Below are positions 8,824-16,983 of a stretch of DNA of 64,000 bases, in pieces; the stretch's first letter is position 1; every line of letters starts with the position of its first letter. Below the pieces are notes generated by a model. That model made no database searches. It was not told the DNA's origin and saw only the letters and a list, made by a program, of their open reading frames with translations. The DNA comes from a virus: IMG/VR virus record IMGVR_UViG_3300035181_000471, positions 157,218 through 221,217 of that record. One strand, 5' to 3'. A program made the position numbers and the translations under genes.

Positions 8824-10116
8824 ATGACCGCAAAACCTTCACTAAGAGAAAGAATCGCTACCCTAAAGGCCGAGAAAGAAGCCAAGACCGCCGCTTCTGC
8901 TTCCAAATTCTCTGCTAAGGAAGCAAAAACTCGTGTAGCCGCTTCTTGGACAATCGCCAAGACCCTACTTCCCTCCGCTCCTAGCGAAGTGCAGTATAAG
9001 TTGGCTTCTTCCCTACTAGGGAACTCCACCAATGCTTTGACCGCCATCGTGCGTCAGGCCGCTGTAAATGCTCACTGGACCAAGGTCGCAGAGAAGTTCG
9101 AAGAGATGCACAAGGTCGAACTAAATGAGCTAATCGAAGACCCCTCTCTTCTCAGCAAGATGCAGAATGAAGTTGAGAAAGAGCTAAAGGGCGAAGCCAA
9201 GAATGCTTCTGCTAAGTGTGAGTGTGGTAAACCCGGTTGCCCCGAGTGCAACCCTAAGACTGCAAAGGCTAAAAAGGCCGAAGGTGAGAACAAGCCCATT
9301 GAGAACAAGCCCATTGAGGATAATGAAATCAAGGAACCCGAAACGGAAGTCCCCGCTCCTTCAGTTGAAGACTCCTCTATGGAAGACTCCTCTATGGAAG
9401 ACTCCTCTAATGAAGCTGACGCCGATGCCTCTGATGCTCCCGTTTCTCCTGCCGAGAACAAAAAGGACATTCTAGTAGAGCAGATTCAGACCATTAAGGA
9501 TGATGTTGCCGCTCTAGAGGAAGAAGTAACTGAAGGCGAGGAACTTGACTTCTCTGCCATCTTCGATGAAGAGGGAATGGAAGACAAGGCTGACAATCTA
9601 GCCAATGAGAATGAGGATTTTGATGGCGACATCGAAGCTTCTGGTGAAGGATTCTTCACTCCCTCTGATGCTGGTGATCTAGAAGGCGCAATGGACGCTG
9701 ATGGCATGGACTTCGCTGACGCTTCTGACTTCTTCTCCCACTCCGCCTCCGTAGACTCTATGGATGGCTTATTCGCTGGTGAAGCCAAGACCGCCGCTAA
9801 GGATGATGTCATTGCTCCTGGTGAGATGGGTGACAAGATCGTAAGCAAGGGAAATGTGGATGATGCTGAGTCGGACCACGAGGACAACATCCTATTCGAA
9901 ATCCTAGGCGATATCAAGTCTGTTGCTTATGAAGATGGCGAGTATAAGAGAACCACTGAGCCTAAGTTTGAGAAGGCTGCTTCTGCCAAGCCTGCTCCTG
10001 CTGTGAAGCGCCCAATTCGTTCCCTAGGTAATGTGAAGACTGCCGCTCCTTCACAAAGCGTTGAGAAGACTGCACTGGCTTCTCTAGTCTTCCCCGATGA
10101 CGAACTCTTCGGATAA
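8824..10116 (+). CDS. Prohead scaffold/core protein candidate
   Basis: A 430-residue protein between the protease and capsid genes, the place of the T4 scaffold gene 22. It has a basic, helical N-terminal part (residues 1-120, Ala/Lys/Glu-rich), a small Cys cluster 'CECGKPGCPEC' around residues 135-145, then about 200 very acidic, probably disordered residues, and a basic C-terminus. Two sets of in-frame 15-base tandem repeats sit in the linker. At least five K-T-A motifs occur along the chain and could be processing sites. Start ATG has a GGAG box. Scaffold role is inferred from composition and position; a capsid-internal protein is the alternative. Confidence 0.65.
   Translation: MTAKPSLRERIATLKAEKEAKTAASASKFSAKEAKTRVAASWTIAKTLLPSAPSEVQYKLASSLLGNSTNALTAIVRQAAVNAHWTKVAEKFEEMHKVELNELIEDPSLLSKMQNEVEKELKGEAKNASAKCECGKPGCPECNPKTAKAKKAEGENKPIENKPIEDNEIKEPETEVPAPSVEDSSMEDSSMEDSSNEADADASDAPVSPAENKKDILVEQIQTIKDDVAALEEEVTEGEELDFSAIFDEEGMEDKADNLANENEDFDGDIEASGEGFFTPSDAGDLEGAMDADGMDFADASDFFSHSASVDSMDGLFAGEAKTAAKDDVIAPGEMGDKIVSKGNVDDAESDHEDNILFEILGDIKSVAYEDGEYKRTTEPKFEKAASAKPAPAVKRPIRSLGNVKTAAPSQSVEKTALASLVFPDDELFG
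9286..9411 (+). repeat. In-frame 15-bp tandem repeats in scaffold-like gene
   Basis: GAGAACAAGCCCATT occurs twice in a row (9286-9315, peptide ENKPI x2) and GAAGACTCCTCTATG occurs about three times (9367-9411, peptide EDSSM/EDSSN). The two sets lie in the acidic linker; copy number changes would keep the frame. Confidence 0.9.
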
Positions 10117-10133
10117 ACAACACAAATCAAGTT

Positions 10134-10170
10134 AAGTTGAGGCCCTGGGAAACTGGGGTCTCAACTTTTA
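10134..10170 (+). terminator. Rho-independent terminator after scaffold-like gene
   Basis: Stem AAGTTGAGgCCC / GGGtCTCAACTT with one G-U pair, small loop, then TTTTA. It separates the scaffold-like gene from the decoration and capsid genes, which therefore probably have their own promoter in the 140 bases that follow. Confidence 0.85.
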
Positions 10171-10312
10171 TAGACACAAATTTAAAGTAAAAGTACAAGT
10201 AAAGAAGAAATAAAATTAGCAATCCTATATTACATGAGACTTATCTCCTTGTGATCTTGCACTGTGCTGATCCGGTAAGCCTCGACCAAAATTTCTATAG
10301 GAGATACTTATT
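10171..10312 (+). promoter_or_regulatory. Leader of decoration-capsid operon
   Basis: A/T-rich 142-base leader between a terminator and the GGAG box of the decoration-like gene; a promoter must lie here if the terminator works. It contains TTGTGATC-TTGCACT (10249-10263), a copy with a 2-base gap of the motif repeated at 61-63.5 kb. No textbook -35/-10 pair is obvious. Confidence 0.4.
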
Positions 10313-10807
10313 ATGTATCTTGAGTTGGAATACTACGGCCAGAACGATGGCATGACCATCCCTGATGTAGTCCTAACTGGCGATCCTGGTGTTGATAACG
10401 CAACCCTAACCGCTGGCGGCTATAACAGTGGTGCGCTCGTGTCCGTTAAGGCTGGCGTCACCAACAATGCCAATGGCATTGTTATCAATCCCTTCATTGG
10501 AACTTCTTCCACTGAAGTCCCCTACGGCTTCCTGCTTCTAGGTGCTGGACAGTTCTCTTCCTCCATTACCCCCTCCGGTTCTGGGAAGACCCCTGTTGTT
10601 CGCGCTCTACCTAAGTTCAAGCTACCTTCTTCTCAGGTAGACGGTGCTGGTACTGCTGGACTAGGCAAGTACATCTACGGTTCTCAGGTTACTGCTGGGA
10701 AGGTTTCGTTTGCCCCCGGAACTAACAACGGGCTAACCCCCGTGGGTATCTGCACCCACCTCATTACCGCTGCTGAGCCTTGGCTTGGCGTGTCTTCGTT
10801 GCTATAA
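10313..10807 (+). CDS. Head decoration-like protein
   Basis: A 164-residue Gly/Thr/Val-rich all-beta protein encoded 15 bases before the major capsid gene. In many phages a small beta protein in this place trimerises on the capsid surface and stabilises it; the assignment here rests on position, size and composition. It has a strong GGAG box and the same biased, highly expressed codon use (CTA leucine) as the capsid gene, consistent with production in amounts equal to the capsid protein. Could instead be a head-fibre base or minor capsid protein. Confidence 0.6.
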   Translation: MYLELEYYGQNDGMTIPDVVLTGDPGVDNATLTAGGYNSGALVSVKAGVTNNANGIVINPFIGTSSTEVPYGFLLLGAGQFSSSITPSGSGKTPVVRALPKFKLPSSQVDGAGTAGLGKYIYGSQVTAGKVSFAPGTNNGLTPVGICTHLITAAEPWLGVSSLL

Positions 10808-10822
10808 GAGGAGATAACTACT

Positions 10823-11728
10823 ATGGCTACTCTATCCCGCACCCAAGCACAGACCGCTCAGCTAGGTCAGATCCTAAAGACCGCCGCTGGCCGTCAGAAA
10901 CTTGCCGCCGCTCTCGGACCTTCGCTCCGTAGACGCCGCGACTATATGTCCATCGCTCGTAAGGCCCTCATGGTTGAAACACTACCTGATGGCGCACTAC
11001 CAATCTACGACAAGGAATTCGATGAAACTGGTCGTTCCTTCGTTGAAGCATTCGTAGTAGGTGAGCAGGGTGGCGACATCGTGAAGTTGGCTAACCCCCT
11101 TCGCGTAACCGTCCCCACCTTCGAAATCGCCTCCAACCCAATGATTCCTATCACTCAGATCAAGGAGCGTAGATTCGACATCGTTTCTCGCGCCCTAAAT
11201 CTAGCAAAGGCTGAAATTGGCGCTGCTGAAGATGGTTTCGTGTTCAACCTCTTCGATACGATTGCTACTGCTGCCAACGGCAAGGCTACCAGCGATCCTA
11301 TCTACAATGTGAACTACCCCCTATCTGGTAGCATCACTCCTGATGCTATGGCCGATCTATTCGGACAGGTCCAGAGACATGACAACTCCGTTGCCTATGT
11401 ATTCGTCAATCCCCGCGATTACACTGACTTCCTCAAGTGGCATGACTCCACCCTAGACCGTGAGACCCAGAGACACCTACTCAAGACTGGTATCATGGGC
11501 TACCTCTGGGGCGCAACCGTCCTACAGAGCAGAAAAGTGGGCTACGGCTCAGTTTATGTCCTAGCTGACGCTGAGTTCCTAGGCGTAATTCCTGAGAGAG
11601 TTCCTCTCACAGTGCTTTCTGCTGATCGCCCTGACCTCCGTCAGATCGGTTTCAGCGTCTTCGAAATCGCTGGATTCCTCGTCTTCAACCCCTCTGGCGT
11701 TCAGAAGATGATCGTAACTCGTCCCTAA
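10823..11728 (+). CDS. Major capsid protein
   Basis: A 301-residue protein that forms the icosahedral shell (HK97 fold). Support: the basic N-terminal arm with 'LKTAAGRQKLAAALG' and 'RRRRDYMSIARKAL', followed by 'VETLPDGALPIYDKEF', a pattern I know from major capsid proteins of large myoviruses; then mixed alpha/beta sequence ending 'VFNPSGVQKMIVTRP'. It follows a decoration-like gene, has a GAGGAG box and is closed by a strong terminator. The N-terminal 20-40 residues could be removed by the protease encoded upstream. Confidence 0.82.
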   Translation: MATLSRTQAQTAQLGQILKTAAGRQKLAAALGPSLRRRRDYMSIARKALMVETLPDGALPIYDKEFDETGRSFVEAFVVGEQGGDIVKLANPLRVTVPTFEIASNPMIPITQIKERRFDIVSRALNLAKAEIGAAEDGFVFNLFDTIATAANGKATSDPIYNVNYPLSGSITPDAMADLFGQVQRHDNSVAYVFVNPRDYTDFLKWHDSTLDRETQRHLLKTGIMGYLWGATVLQSRKVGYGSVYVLADAEFLGVIPERVPLTVLSADRPDLRQIGFSVFEIAGFLVFNPSGVQKMIVTRP

Positions 11729-11750
11729 TCAATACCTAGGGATCTAAGAT

Positions 11751-11776
11751 AAGGCCCCGCTTCGGTGGGGCCTTTT
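11751..11776 (+). terminator. Rho-independent terminator after major capsid gene
   Basis: Stem AAGGCCCCGC / GTGGGGCCTT closed by a TTCG tetraloop and followed by TTTT: a very stable classic terminator 23 bases after the capsid stop codon. Confidence 0.95.
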
Positions 11777-11833
11777 CCATTGCAGTTAATTTTTTTCTCA
11801 ATATTTGCAGTAATAAACCATGAAGGAGCTTAT

Positions 11834-12454
11834 ATGCAGAAGCAGTATGTCAGTAACCACACAGTCAATTTCTCGGACTTTAAATTCTTTGTCCGTCCAG
11901 GGGATGTTTGTGTGCATAACGAGGCCACAAATGACTTCGTGATCTACCGTAATGGCGACCTAGTTGCTACCCTCAAGACCTCAGTCATGGCTCTCAAGAG
12001 CATGATGACCCCAGAGACCAACTATTTCTCTGAGATCAAAGAAGATGCTGTCCCCAATGTTGTTGTCGTAGATGACGCTCCTGGCGACGATAAGATCACC
12101 CTTATTAACGAGCTAGCCTCCAAAGGTCTAGATGACCTGGAAGCTGGTAATGTCACTTCTCAGGAGGACGCCAAGCTCAAGCTTTCCAAGTTTTCTGTGG
12201 AAGAAGAGGGGACCGATGAAGATCTTGCCGATGACGAAGAGGGCACAGAGACTACTGGAGTGGCAGTTGCCACCGAAGAAAAGGGTGTGACCGTAACTCA
12301 GGTAGATCTTAATGAGGAAGCTATCGTCCAAACCATTCCCAGTGATCTAGCTCCCCCAGTCAAGGAAGTCATCGTAACTAAAGACCCTGATAAGATCAAA
12401 GCTATCGCTGAGGCTCAGAAGGCTAAGGCCGCTAAGAAACCCAAATCTAAGTAA
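11834..12454 (+). CDS. Unknown protein, N-terminal beta domain and acidic tail
   Basis: A 206-residue product. I start it at the ATG at 11834, which has a GAAGGAG box 8 bases upstream; a longer in-frame reading from 11765 would begin inside the capsid terminator. The first 70 residues look like a compact beta domain ('FKFFVRPGDVCVHNEATNDF'); the rest is acidic and flexible and ends with a Lys/Ala-rich tail. Its place just after the capsid gene suggests a head-completion or head-associated protein, but no family is recognised. Confidence 0.7.
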   Translation: MQKQYVSNHTVNFSDFKFFVRPGDVCVHNEATNDFVIYRNGDLVATLKTSVMALKSMMTPETNYFSEIKEDAVPNVVVVDDAPGDDKITLINELASKGLDDLEAGNVTSQEDAKLKLSKFSVEEEGTDEDLADDEEGTETTGVAVATEEKGVTVTQVDLNEEAIVQTIPSDLAPPVKEVIVTKDPDKIKAIAEAQKAKAAKKPKSK

Positions 12455-12488
12455 ATTGACTTTCCCTTACATTTGTAGGTGGTAAGTT

Positions 12489-13235
12489 ATGGCCGAAACT
12501 GAGCAGAAACCAAGAATGTGGATGAGTATACCCCTCCAACACTTGGCTTCTAAAAAATACAAAGTAGCCTTCTCCATCAAGGAGTTAGCACAAGCTTCAA
12601 ACGATTTTTCTAAGAAGTATGTGGGTGGATGCACACCATCACTAATCAAGTCCGAGCCTAAGAAGCTCTTCATGCACTATAGGGTTACCTGCACCAAGGC
12701 CGATTCAGACCCCAAGGGTCATGAAGTCAGGGTGCAGTTTGACCTTTCTAAGATCGACACCTCCTCTACCATCAACAATCTAGATGTGAGAGTGTCGTGT
12801 AGTTGCCCAGCTTTCCTATACTGGGGCGCTCAGTGGAATTTGAATTCCCTCGATTCTTTAGAGGGTGTGCCTCGTCCTGAGCTAAAGGCTCCAACCGAAC
12901 AGCTTGAAAAGCGTGACACATACTTCATTTGCAAACATATCAAGGTGGTTAGTGACAGAATCACTCCAGCTATCGGTAATGTTCTTAATAGAATCAAGGA
13001 CAGGCTCAGACTTGAGAAGATCCGTGATGATAGAGAGCAGGAACTAGCTGATAAGAAGTTAAGACAACAAGAGCAGGAAACCAAACAGCAAGAACCAGAG
13101 AAGCCTCAGCCACAAGAGCAAGCATCTCCAGCTACTCCCCCTAAGCCCAAGAAGCCGCCTGTGAAGCCTGATAGGGGGCATCTTGACATGGGACAGAGCA
13201 AACCGTCCAGGACAAGACCTGGGGTCATTAACTAA
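12489..13235 (+). CDS. SWIM-type zinc-finger protein
   Basis: A 248-residue protein with a C-x-C...C-x-H arrangement: 'VSCSCPAFLYWG' (C104, C106) and 'YFICKHIKVV' (C148, H150), the SWIM zinc-finger pattern. The insert between the two halves is about 41 residues, longer than usual. SWIM domains bind DNA or proteins in other systems. After residue 175 the sequence is a charged helix and then a Pro/Gln/Lys-rich tail (likely disordered). It sits in the virion gene block, 34 bases after its neighbour. What it binds in a phage is unknown; a packaged or head-associated role is inferred from position only. Confidence 0.7.
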   Translation: MAETEQKPRMWMSIPLQHLASKKYKVAFSIKELAQASNDFSKKYVGGCTPSLIKSEPKKLFMHYRVTCTKADSDPKGHEVRVQFDLSKIDTSSTINNLDVRVSCSCPAFLYWGAQWNLNSLDSLEGVPRPELKAPTEQLEKRDTYFICKHIKVVSDRITPAIGNVLNRIKDRLRLEKIRDDREQELADKKLRQQEQETKQQEPEKPQPQEQASPATPPKPKKPPVKPDRGHLDMGQSKPSRTRPGVIN

Positions 13236-13246
13236 GCGAGAAAGCC

Positions 13247-13669
13247 ATGCACGAATTACTTGTCAAGAAAGCCGCCCCTTTAAGCGATGATGCCAAAGAC
13301 CGCCTTGGTCAGCATGGTGATGTCGTAGTTGAGGAGAGGGCTATCGGTGATTACGAATTCTTCCTGGTTCAGAACCGTTATATGCGTTATGTCCAGTTAG
13401 GTATGCAAAGAGTGGGTCAGGACATGACCAATATTGAGGAGCAGACAACCAAAATCCCTCAAGAAAAAGGAAAATTTTCTATGAGTGAACTGAAAAGTTT
13501 GCTCAATGAGTGGGTATTTGAATATGAGAAGATCCTGATTGGGACTTACGAACCTAGAAAACGAGCATTCTACGCTAAGATTATCAGGGCGCTAGGATTC
13601 AAATTAGGCGAGATGATGGTGGCCGGACATTCAGTCCTGGTCCTCAACGAACCCGCCGATAGCGAGTAA
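13247..13669 (+). CDS. Unknown 140-residue protein
   Basis: Mostly helical, charged protein with a short N-terminal beta stretch ('GDVVVEERAIGDYEFFLVQ') and a C-terminal 'SVLVLNEPADSE'. No catalytic or metal-binding motif is seen. It lies 11 bases after the SWIM gene and has only a weak ribosome site (GCGAGA), so it may be translated by coupling. Function unknown; might be a small head-tail connector, judged by size and place only. Confidence 0.68.
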   Translation: MHELLVKKAAPLSDDAKDRLGQHGDVVVEERAIGDYEFFLVQNRYMRYVQLGMQRVGQDMTNIEEQTTKIPQEKGKFSMSELKSLLNEWVFEYEKILIGTYEPRKRAFYAKIIRALGFKLGEMMVAGHSVLVLNEPADSE

Positions 13670-13727
13670 GTCCTTCCATAAAACAGACTTTCAGAATCTT
13701 AAGATGTAGGATTAACAAGGAGTCTAT

Positions 13728-13925
13728 ATGGCTAAAATTGCCGCTACAGATAACACCGCTATGAACAAGCTCTTCGCCCTTGAAGCCACCAAAGCTGGCA
13801 GTAAGGTCGCCGCTGGAGATGTTCAGGCATTCGAAGATCACAAGGACTATGTATCCACCCTAGAGTCCATCCTCAGCGATGACAAGAAGACCTCTTGGTC
13901 CCCCAACGATCTTCTACTAGACTAA
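13728..13925 (+). CDS. Unknown 65-residue protein
   Basis: Small, mildly acidic, probably helical protein with strong AAGGAG ribosome site. Upstream, ACTTTCAG occurs at 13694, an element also found before other genes here, so it may have its own promoter. Highly biased codons (GCC, CTA) suggest good expression. No function can be assigned. Confidence 0.7.
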   Translation: MAKIAATDNTAMNKLFALEATKAGSKVAAGDVQAFEDHKDYVSTLESILSDDKKTSWSPNDLLLD

Positions 13926-13940
13926 AGATACGAGGTTCAA

Positions 13941-16253
13941 ATGACTCGTAATCTTCTAGATGCCCTGATTACGGCAACATCCGAGGTCTCCGTGAAAACT
14001 GGTTATTTACAGCCAGGGGATATGGCCGTTGCCGCTAACGGTAAGGCTTTCGTGGTTACCGCTTCTCGTTCTATGGGTAAAAAGAACACCTACAAAGTCG
14101 CCTTTGAAGACGGCACTGAGGTTCCCCTAGAAGGCGATGGAGTGATGACTTTTGAAGACATGGGCGCAGAGAATTCTCCCATGGAAAAACTTTCAACGCT
14201 GCATAAACTGGCGTTGAATCCTGACTTTGATCTTTATGTAAAAACCTCCATCTCGGACCACAACCTCCCAATTGATGAAGATGTCAATTGGGCTAAGTGG
14301 CTTGAAGCTACCTACAGAATGATGGTGGCTCCAACTAACGATGAAGTGAGAGATGAAGCCATTCACCATATGCTTATCGAAAATCTATTCAGGTACGATG
14401 CCCTGGCTAGGTTCGATGCTTCAAGACTCCCTGCCTCTATTCAAGCCCTGCCAGTTGAGAAGCAAGTGTCTTCTTACCTGAAGGGTTATTTCCTTAAGCA
14501 GAGATCTGACTGCGTTGAGTGGGTCAAAAAGACTTACGCAACGGGTAAAGAAATGCTCGTCATGGACGATGCTGACGGTAGCGAAGCCTTCATTAACAGC
14601 CCTGAATACTCCGAGGCCGATTCTGGTTTTGAGGGCTCCATCTCTAAGATGGACACAGAGAAATTCAGAAAGTCCTTCCTGCACTTCCTAGAGAATGGTG
14701 CTGGGCTAACCCACAAGAAAACAAAAGAGAAGGTTGCACTTCTTCTCAACTTGATCCTAGACACTCCTGCTACCAAGCCTGGAGAGATTATTCAACGACT
14801 CGCTGATCAAGCTGAGGTGTCGCACTCCACAGCTACCAAGCTATTCTTCACTACGCTTCCTCCTCTAATTGAAAAGTTTATGAAGACTCCTGAGGGTGCT
14901 TCATTGAACAGTGAGAAACAACCCTCTGTAGCTAAGCATTCTAATTTGGAGGACTCCTCGATGCGTAAATCCCGTTTTGCAAAAAGTAAGCAAGCTGAAG
15001 CTGATAAATGCCCTCAGTGCGGCCAGAATCTAGTAAATGGAATCTGCCCTACCTGTAAGGACAAGGCTGACAAGGCCGCTAAGGAACAGTCCAAGGCTCT
15101 AAATACCCAGCAACAGCCTGAAAAGACTGGTCCCCAGGTCAAGTCTTACGGCTCCGTAACCGCTGGTAACAAGGCAGCTAGAACTGAAGGAACCCCTTCT
15201 GCATGGTCCGTAGATAACAATAGAGTTCTACCCTCCAAGGACGGTGAACCCGAAGGTCCAAAGATCAAGATCAAGGCTTCTACTGATAAGTATGCCACCT
15301 TCCGTCACCTAGCTGAAGAGGAGGCTCCCGCAATTTCTGAGGCTCTAGTAGAACTTTCTCAGGCTTTCGCTACTCTAGCTGAAGCTTCTGAAGCTCTAGT
15401 AGAGAATCTAGACCTAGCCCCTATTCCCGAAGAGGGCTCTATTAAGGATAAGGTCGCTTCTCGCAAGAAGTTCGCATCCACCCTTAAGAAGCTAGCCGAA
15501 GAAGCACCTGATAAGGTTGAAGAGGCCGTCAAGGAACTTTACAGTTCTCTAGATGAGATCGCTTCGGCTATGGAAAATCTAGCTTCTAACCTAGGTATTG
15601 ATCTAGTCAGTGAAGAATCTGAGTTGGATGAAGAAGTCCATGATGAGCTAGCTGATACCCATGACACTGAAGAAGTTGTTGAAGAAGTTGACAACTCTGA
15701 AGTGCCTGAGGATGTTCAGATTGATGGTGCCGATGCTCCTGCTATCCTGGATGAGTTTGTCGGTGAGAACAAAAAGAGCAAAGAAGCAATTAAGAAGCTT
15801 CACACTGAAAAAGGGAAAGAAATTGAGTACGGTCCTGGTGGAAAGGTAAAATGCCCTTACTGCAATACCTGGAAGAAGGCTCAGGAACCTTGCCCTAACT
15901 GTGGTAATAAAGAAGCCTCTCTACGCGAGAGAATCATGGCCCGTAGAGCCGCCAGAACTAAGACCGCCGCTCAAGTAGTCTGCAATACCGAGTCTGGTGG
16001 CGTGTGGACCAAGTATGAAGCTGGGGATGATGAAGCCATTATGAAGGCTTGTGAGGGTACCAAGTGGTCCCTTTGTGACCCAAGAATGGCCGCTGAGTAT
16101 CTAGCTAAAGGTCCTCTATTCATCTTGTCTGAAGGCCCCGAATCCTTCGCTGTGTATGATCCCACCAGAGACATCATTTACGATGTGGATGATGCCGAGA
16201 CTGACTTCTTTGATGAGGAACTAGCAGAACTAAAAACCTGCCTAGGCCAGTAA
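13941..16253 (+). CDS. Multidomain protein: SH3-like, helical, zinc ribbons, degenerate WCT domain
   Basis: A 770-residue mosaic. Residues 20-75 look like an SH3/KOW-type barrel ('LQPGDMAVAANGKAFVV'). Residues about 110-320 are helical and include a helix-turn-helix-like 'IIQRLADQAEVSHSTATKLF', weakly reminiscent of sigma factors. A zinc ribbon (C357, C360, C369, C372) and a second one ('CPYCNTWKKAQEPCPNCG', around residue 640) flank a long Ala/Glu-rich helical region. The end ('TKWSLCDPRMAAEYLAKGPL', W709, C712) resembles the WCT domain of three other genes here. A strong internal ribosome site and ATG at 14961 could give a separate 430-residue product. Function unknown. Confidence 0.72.
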   Translation: MTRNLLDALITATSEVSVKTGYLQPGDMAVAANGKAFVVTASRSMGKKNTYKVAFEDGTEVPLEGDGVMTFEDMGAENSPMEKLSTLHKLALNPDFDLYVKTSISDHNLPIDEDVNWAKWLEATYRMMVAPTNDEVRDEAIHHMLIENLFRYDALARFDASRLPASIQALPVEKQVSSYLKGYFLKQRSDCVEWVKKTYATGKEMLVMDDADGSEAFINSPEYSEADSGFEGSISKMDTEKFRKSFLHFLENGAGLTHKKTKEKVALLLNLILDTPATKPGEIIQRLADQAEVSHSTATKLFFTTLPPLIEKFMKTPEGASLNSEKQPSVAKHSNLEDSSMRKSRFAKSKQAEADKCPQCGQNLVNGICPTCKDKADKAAKEQSKALNTQQQPEKTGPQVKSYGSVTAGNKAARTEGTPSAWSVDNNRVLPSKDGEPEGPKIKIKASTDKYATFRHLAEEEAPAISEALVELSQAFATLAEASEALVENLDLAPIPEEGSIKDKVASRKKFASTLKKLAEEAPDKVEEAVKELYSSLDEIASAMENLASNLGIDLVSEESELDEEVHDELADTHDTEEVVEEVDNSEVPEDVQIDGADAPAILDEFVGENKKSKEAIKKLHTEKGKEIEYGPGGKVKCPYCNTWKKAQEPCPNCGNKEASLRERIMARRAARTKTAAQVVCNTESGGVWTKYEAGDDEAIMKACEGTKWSLCDPRMAAEYLAKGPLFILSEGPESFAVYDPTRDIIYDVDDAETDFFDEELAELKTCLGQ
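14948..14963 (+). promoter_or_regulatory. Internal ribosome site and start codon
   Basis: GGAGGA followed after 7 bases by an in-frame ATG (codon 341 of the gene at 13941). Spacing is ideal. It lies exactly at a domain border, just before the first zinc ribbon, so it may direct an independent C-terminal protein. Confidence 0.5.
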
Positions 16254-16272
16254 TATACGAAAAAATGCATTT

Positions 16273-16307
16273 AACTTCGGGGATTGAATAAGTCCCTGAA
16301 GTTTTTT
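16273..16307 (+). terminator. Rho-independent terminator before homing endonuclease gene
   Basis: Stem AACTTCGGGGA / TCCCTGAAGTT (one G-U pair), 9-base loop, then TTTT, giving a run of T six long. It ends the unit that contains the 770-residue protein. Confidence 0.9.
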
Positions 16308-16368
16308 GTTTAAAAATAAGTATCAATAGATGAGCGAGTAGTTAACTTGCAAGAACGAGGTATACTTA

Positions 16369-16983
16369 ATGGCGTCACCTGATGTGGGGATTTACGGGAT
16401 AGAGAATACGATAACTGACAAATGGTATATCGGATCTTCGGTTGAACTTAGTAAGAGGTTCAGTAGGCATCTATGGGAGTTGAGGTCTGGTAGACACCAC
16501 TCCGACAAGCTTCAAAGATCATTCGATAAGCATGGTGTTAAGGCATTTGATTTCAAGTTACTAATGGTCTGCTCCAAAGAGGATCTTGAGTTCTATGAGT
16601 CGAGAGCAATCAAGGCTTATAGGGGGTTTACCGATGGCTATAATGTCGCGGCTGAGGCTAAGGGGGGATTTATGCGAGGTCGTAATTGGCCCGAAGCTAC
16701 CAAGGCCGCTAGGATTGAAGAGATGAAGACGCGCAGAATGACAGAGGAACAAAAGACAAAAATCTCTGAGCTTAAAAAGGCTGAGTGGTCTAACCCAGAA
16801 ATTCACGAAGCTAGATCAGCGAGTATGCGTAAGCCCAAGAGTAAAGAGGGTGCCGCTAACATTGCCGCCGCCTCATTGAAACGCTTGCGTGACCCAGATC
16901 CGGCTCAAGTTGAAGCTAGGCGTCAGAACTTACTTAAGGGCTGGGAAACCAGGAGAAATAATAAAAGACAAGGGAGTCTTTAA
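16369..16983 (+). CDS. GIY-YIG homing endonuclease (free-standing)
   Basis: A 204-residue nuclease of the phage Seg/I-Tev family type. The catalytic domain shows GIY (residues 7-9), YIG (20-22), the conserved Arg (R30 in 'SKRFSRH') and the Glu ('FYESRAI', E77). The C-terminal half carries a NUMOD3-like DNA-binding motif ('TEEQKTKISELKKAEWSNPE') and is rich in Lys/Arg. It would cut phage-related DNA lacking this gene and spread by repair. It is inserted between two transcription blocks, preceded by a terminator, and its stop overlaps the next start (TAATG). Codon use (many AGG/AGA, mixed leucine) differs from the virion genes, in line with transfer. Confidence 0.9.
   Translation: MASPDVGIYGIENTITDKWYIGSSVELSKRFSRHLWELRSGRHHSDKLQRSFDKHGVKAFDFKLLMVCSKEDLEFYESRAIKAYRGFTDGYNVAAEAKGGFMRGRNWPEATKAARIEEMKTRRMTEEQKTKISELKKAEWSNPEIHEARSASMRKPKSKEGAANIAAASLKRLRDPDPAQVEARRQNLLKGWETRRNNKRQGSL

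Noticed and set aside
13941-14960. Firm call of an RNA polymerase sigma factor
   Set aside because: Only one HTH-like segment is seen and regions 2 and 3 are not recognisable, so only a helical/HTH-like description is kept.
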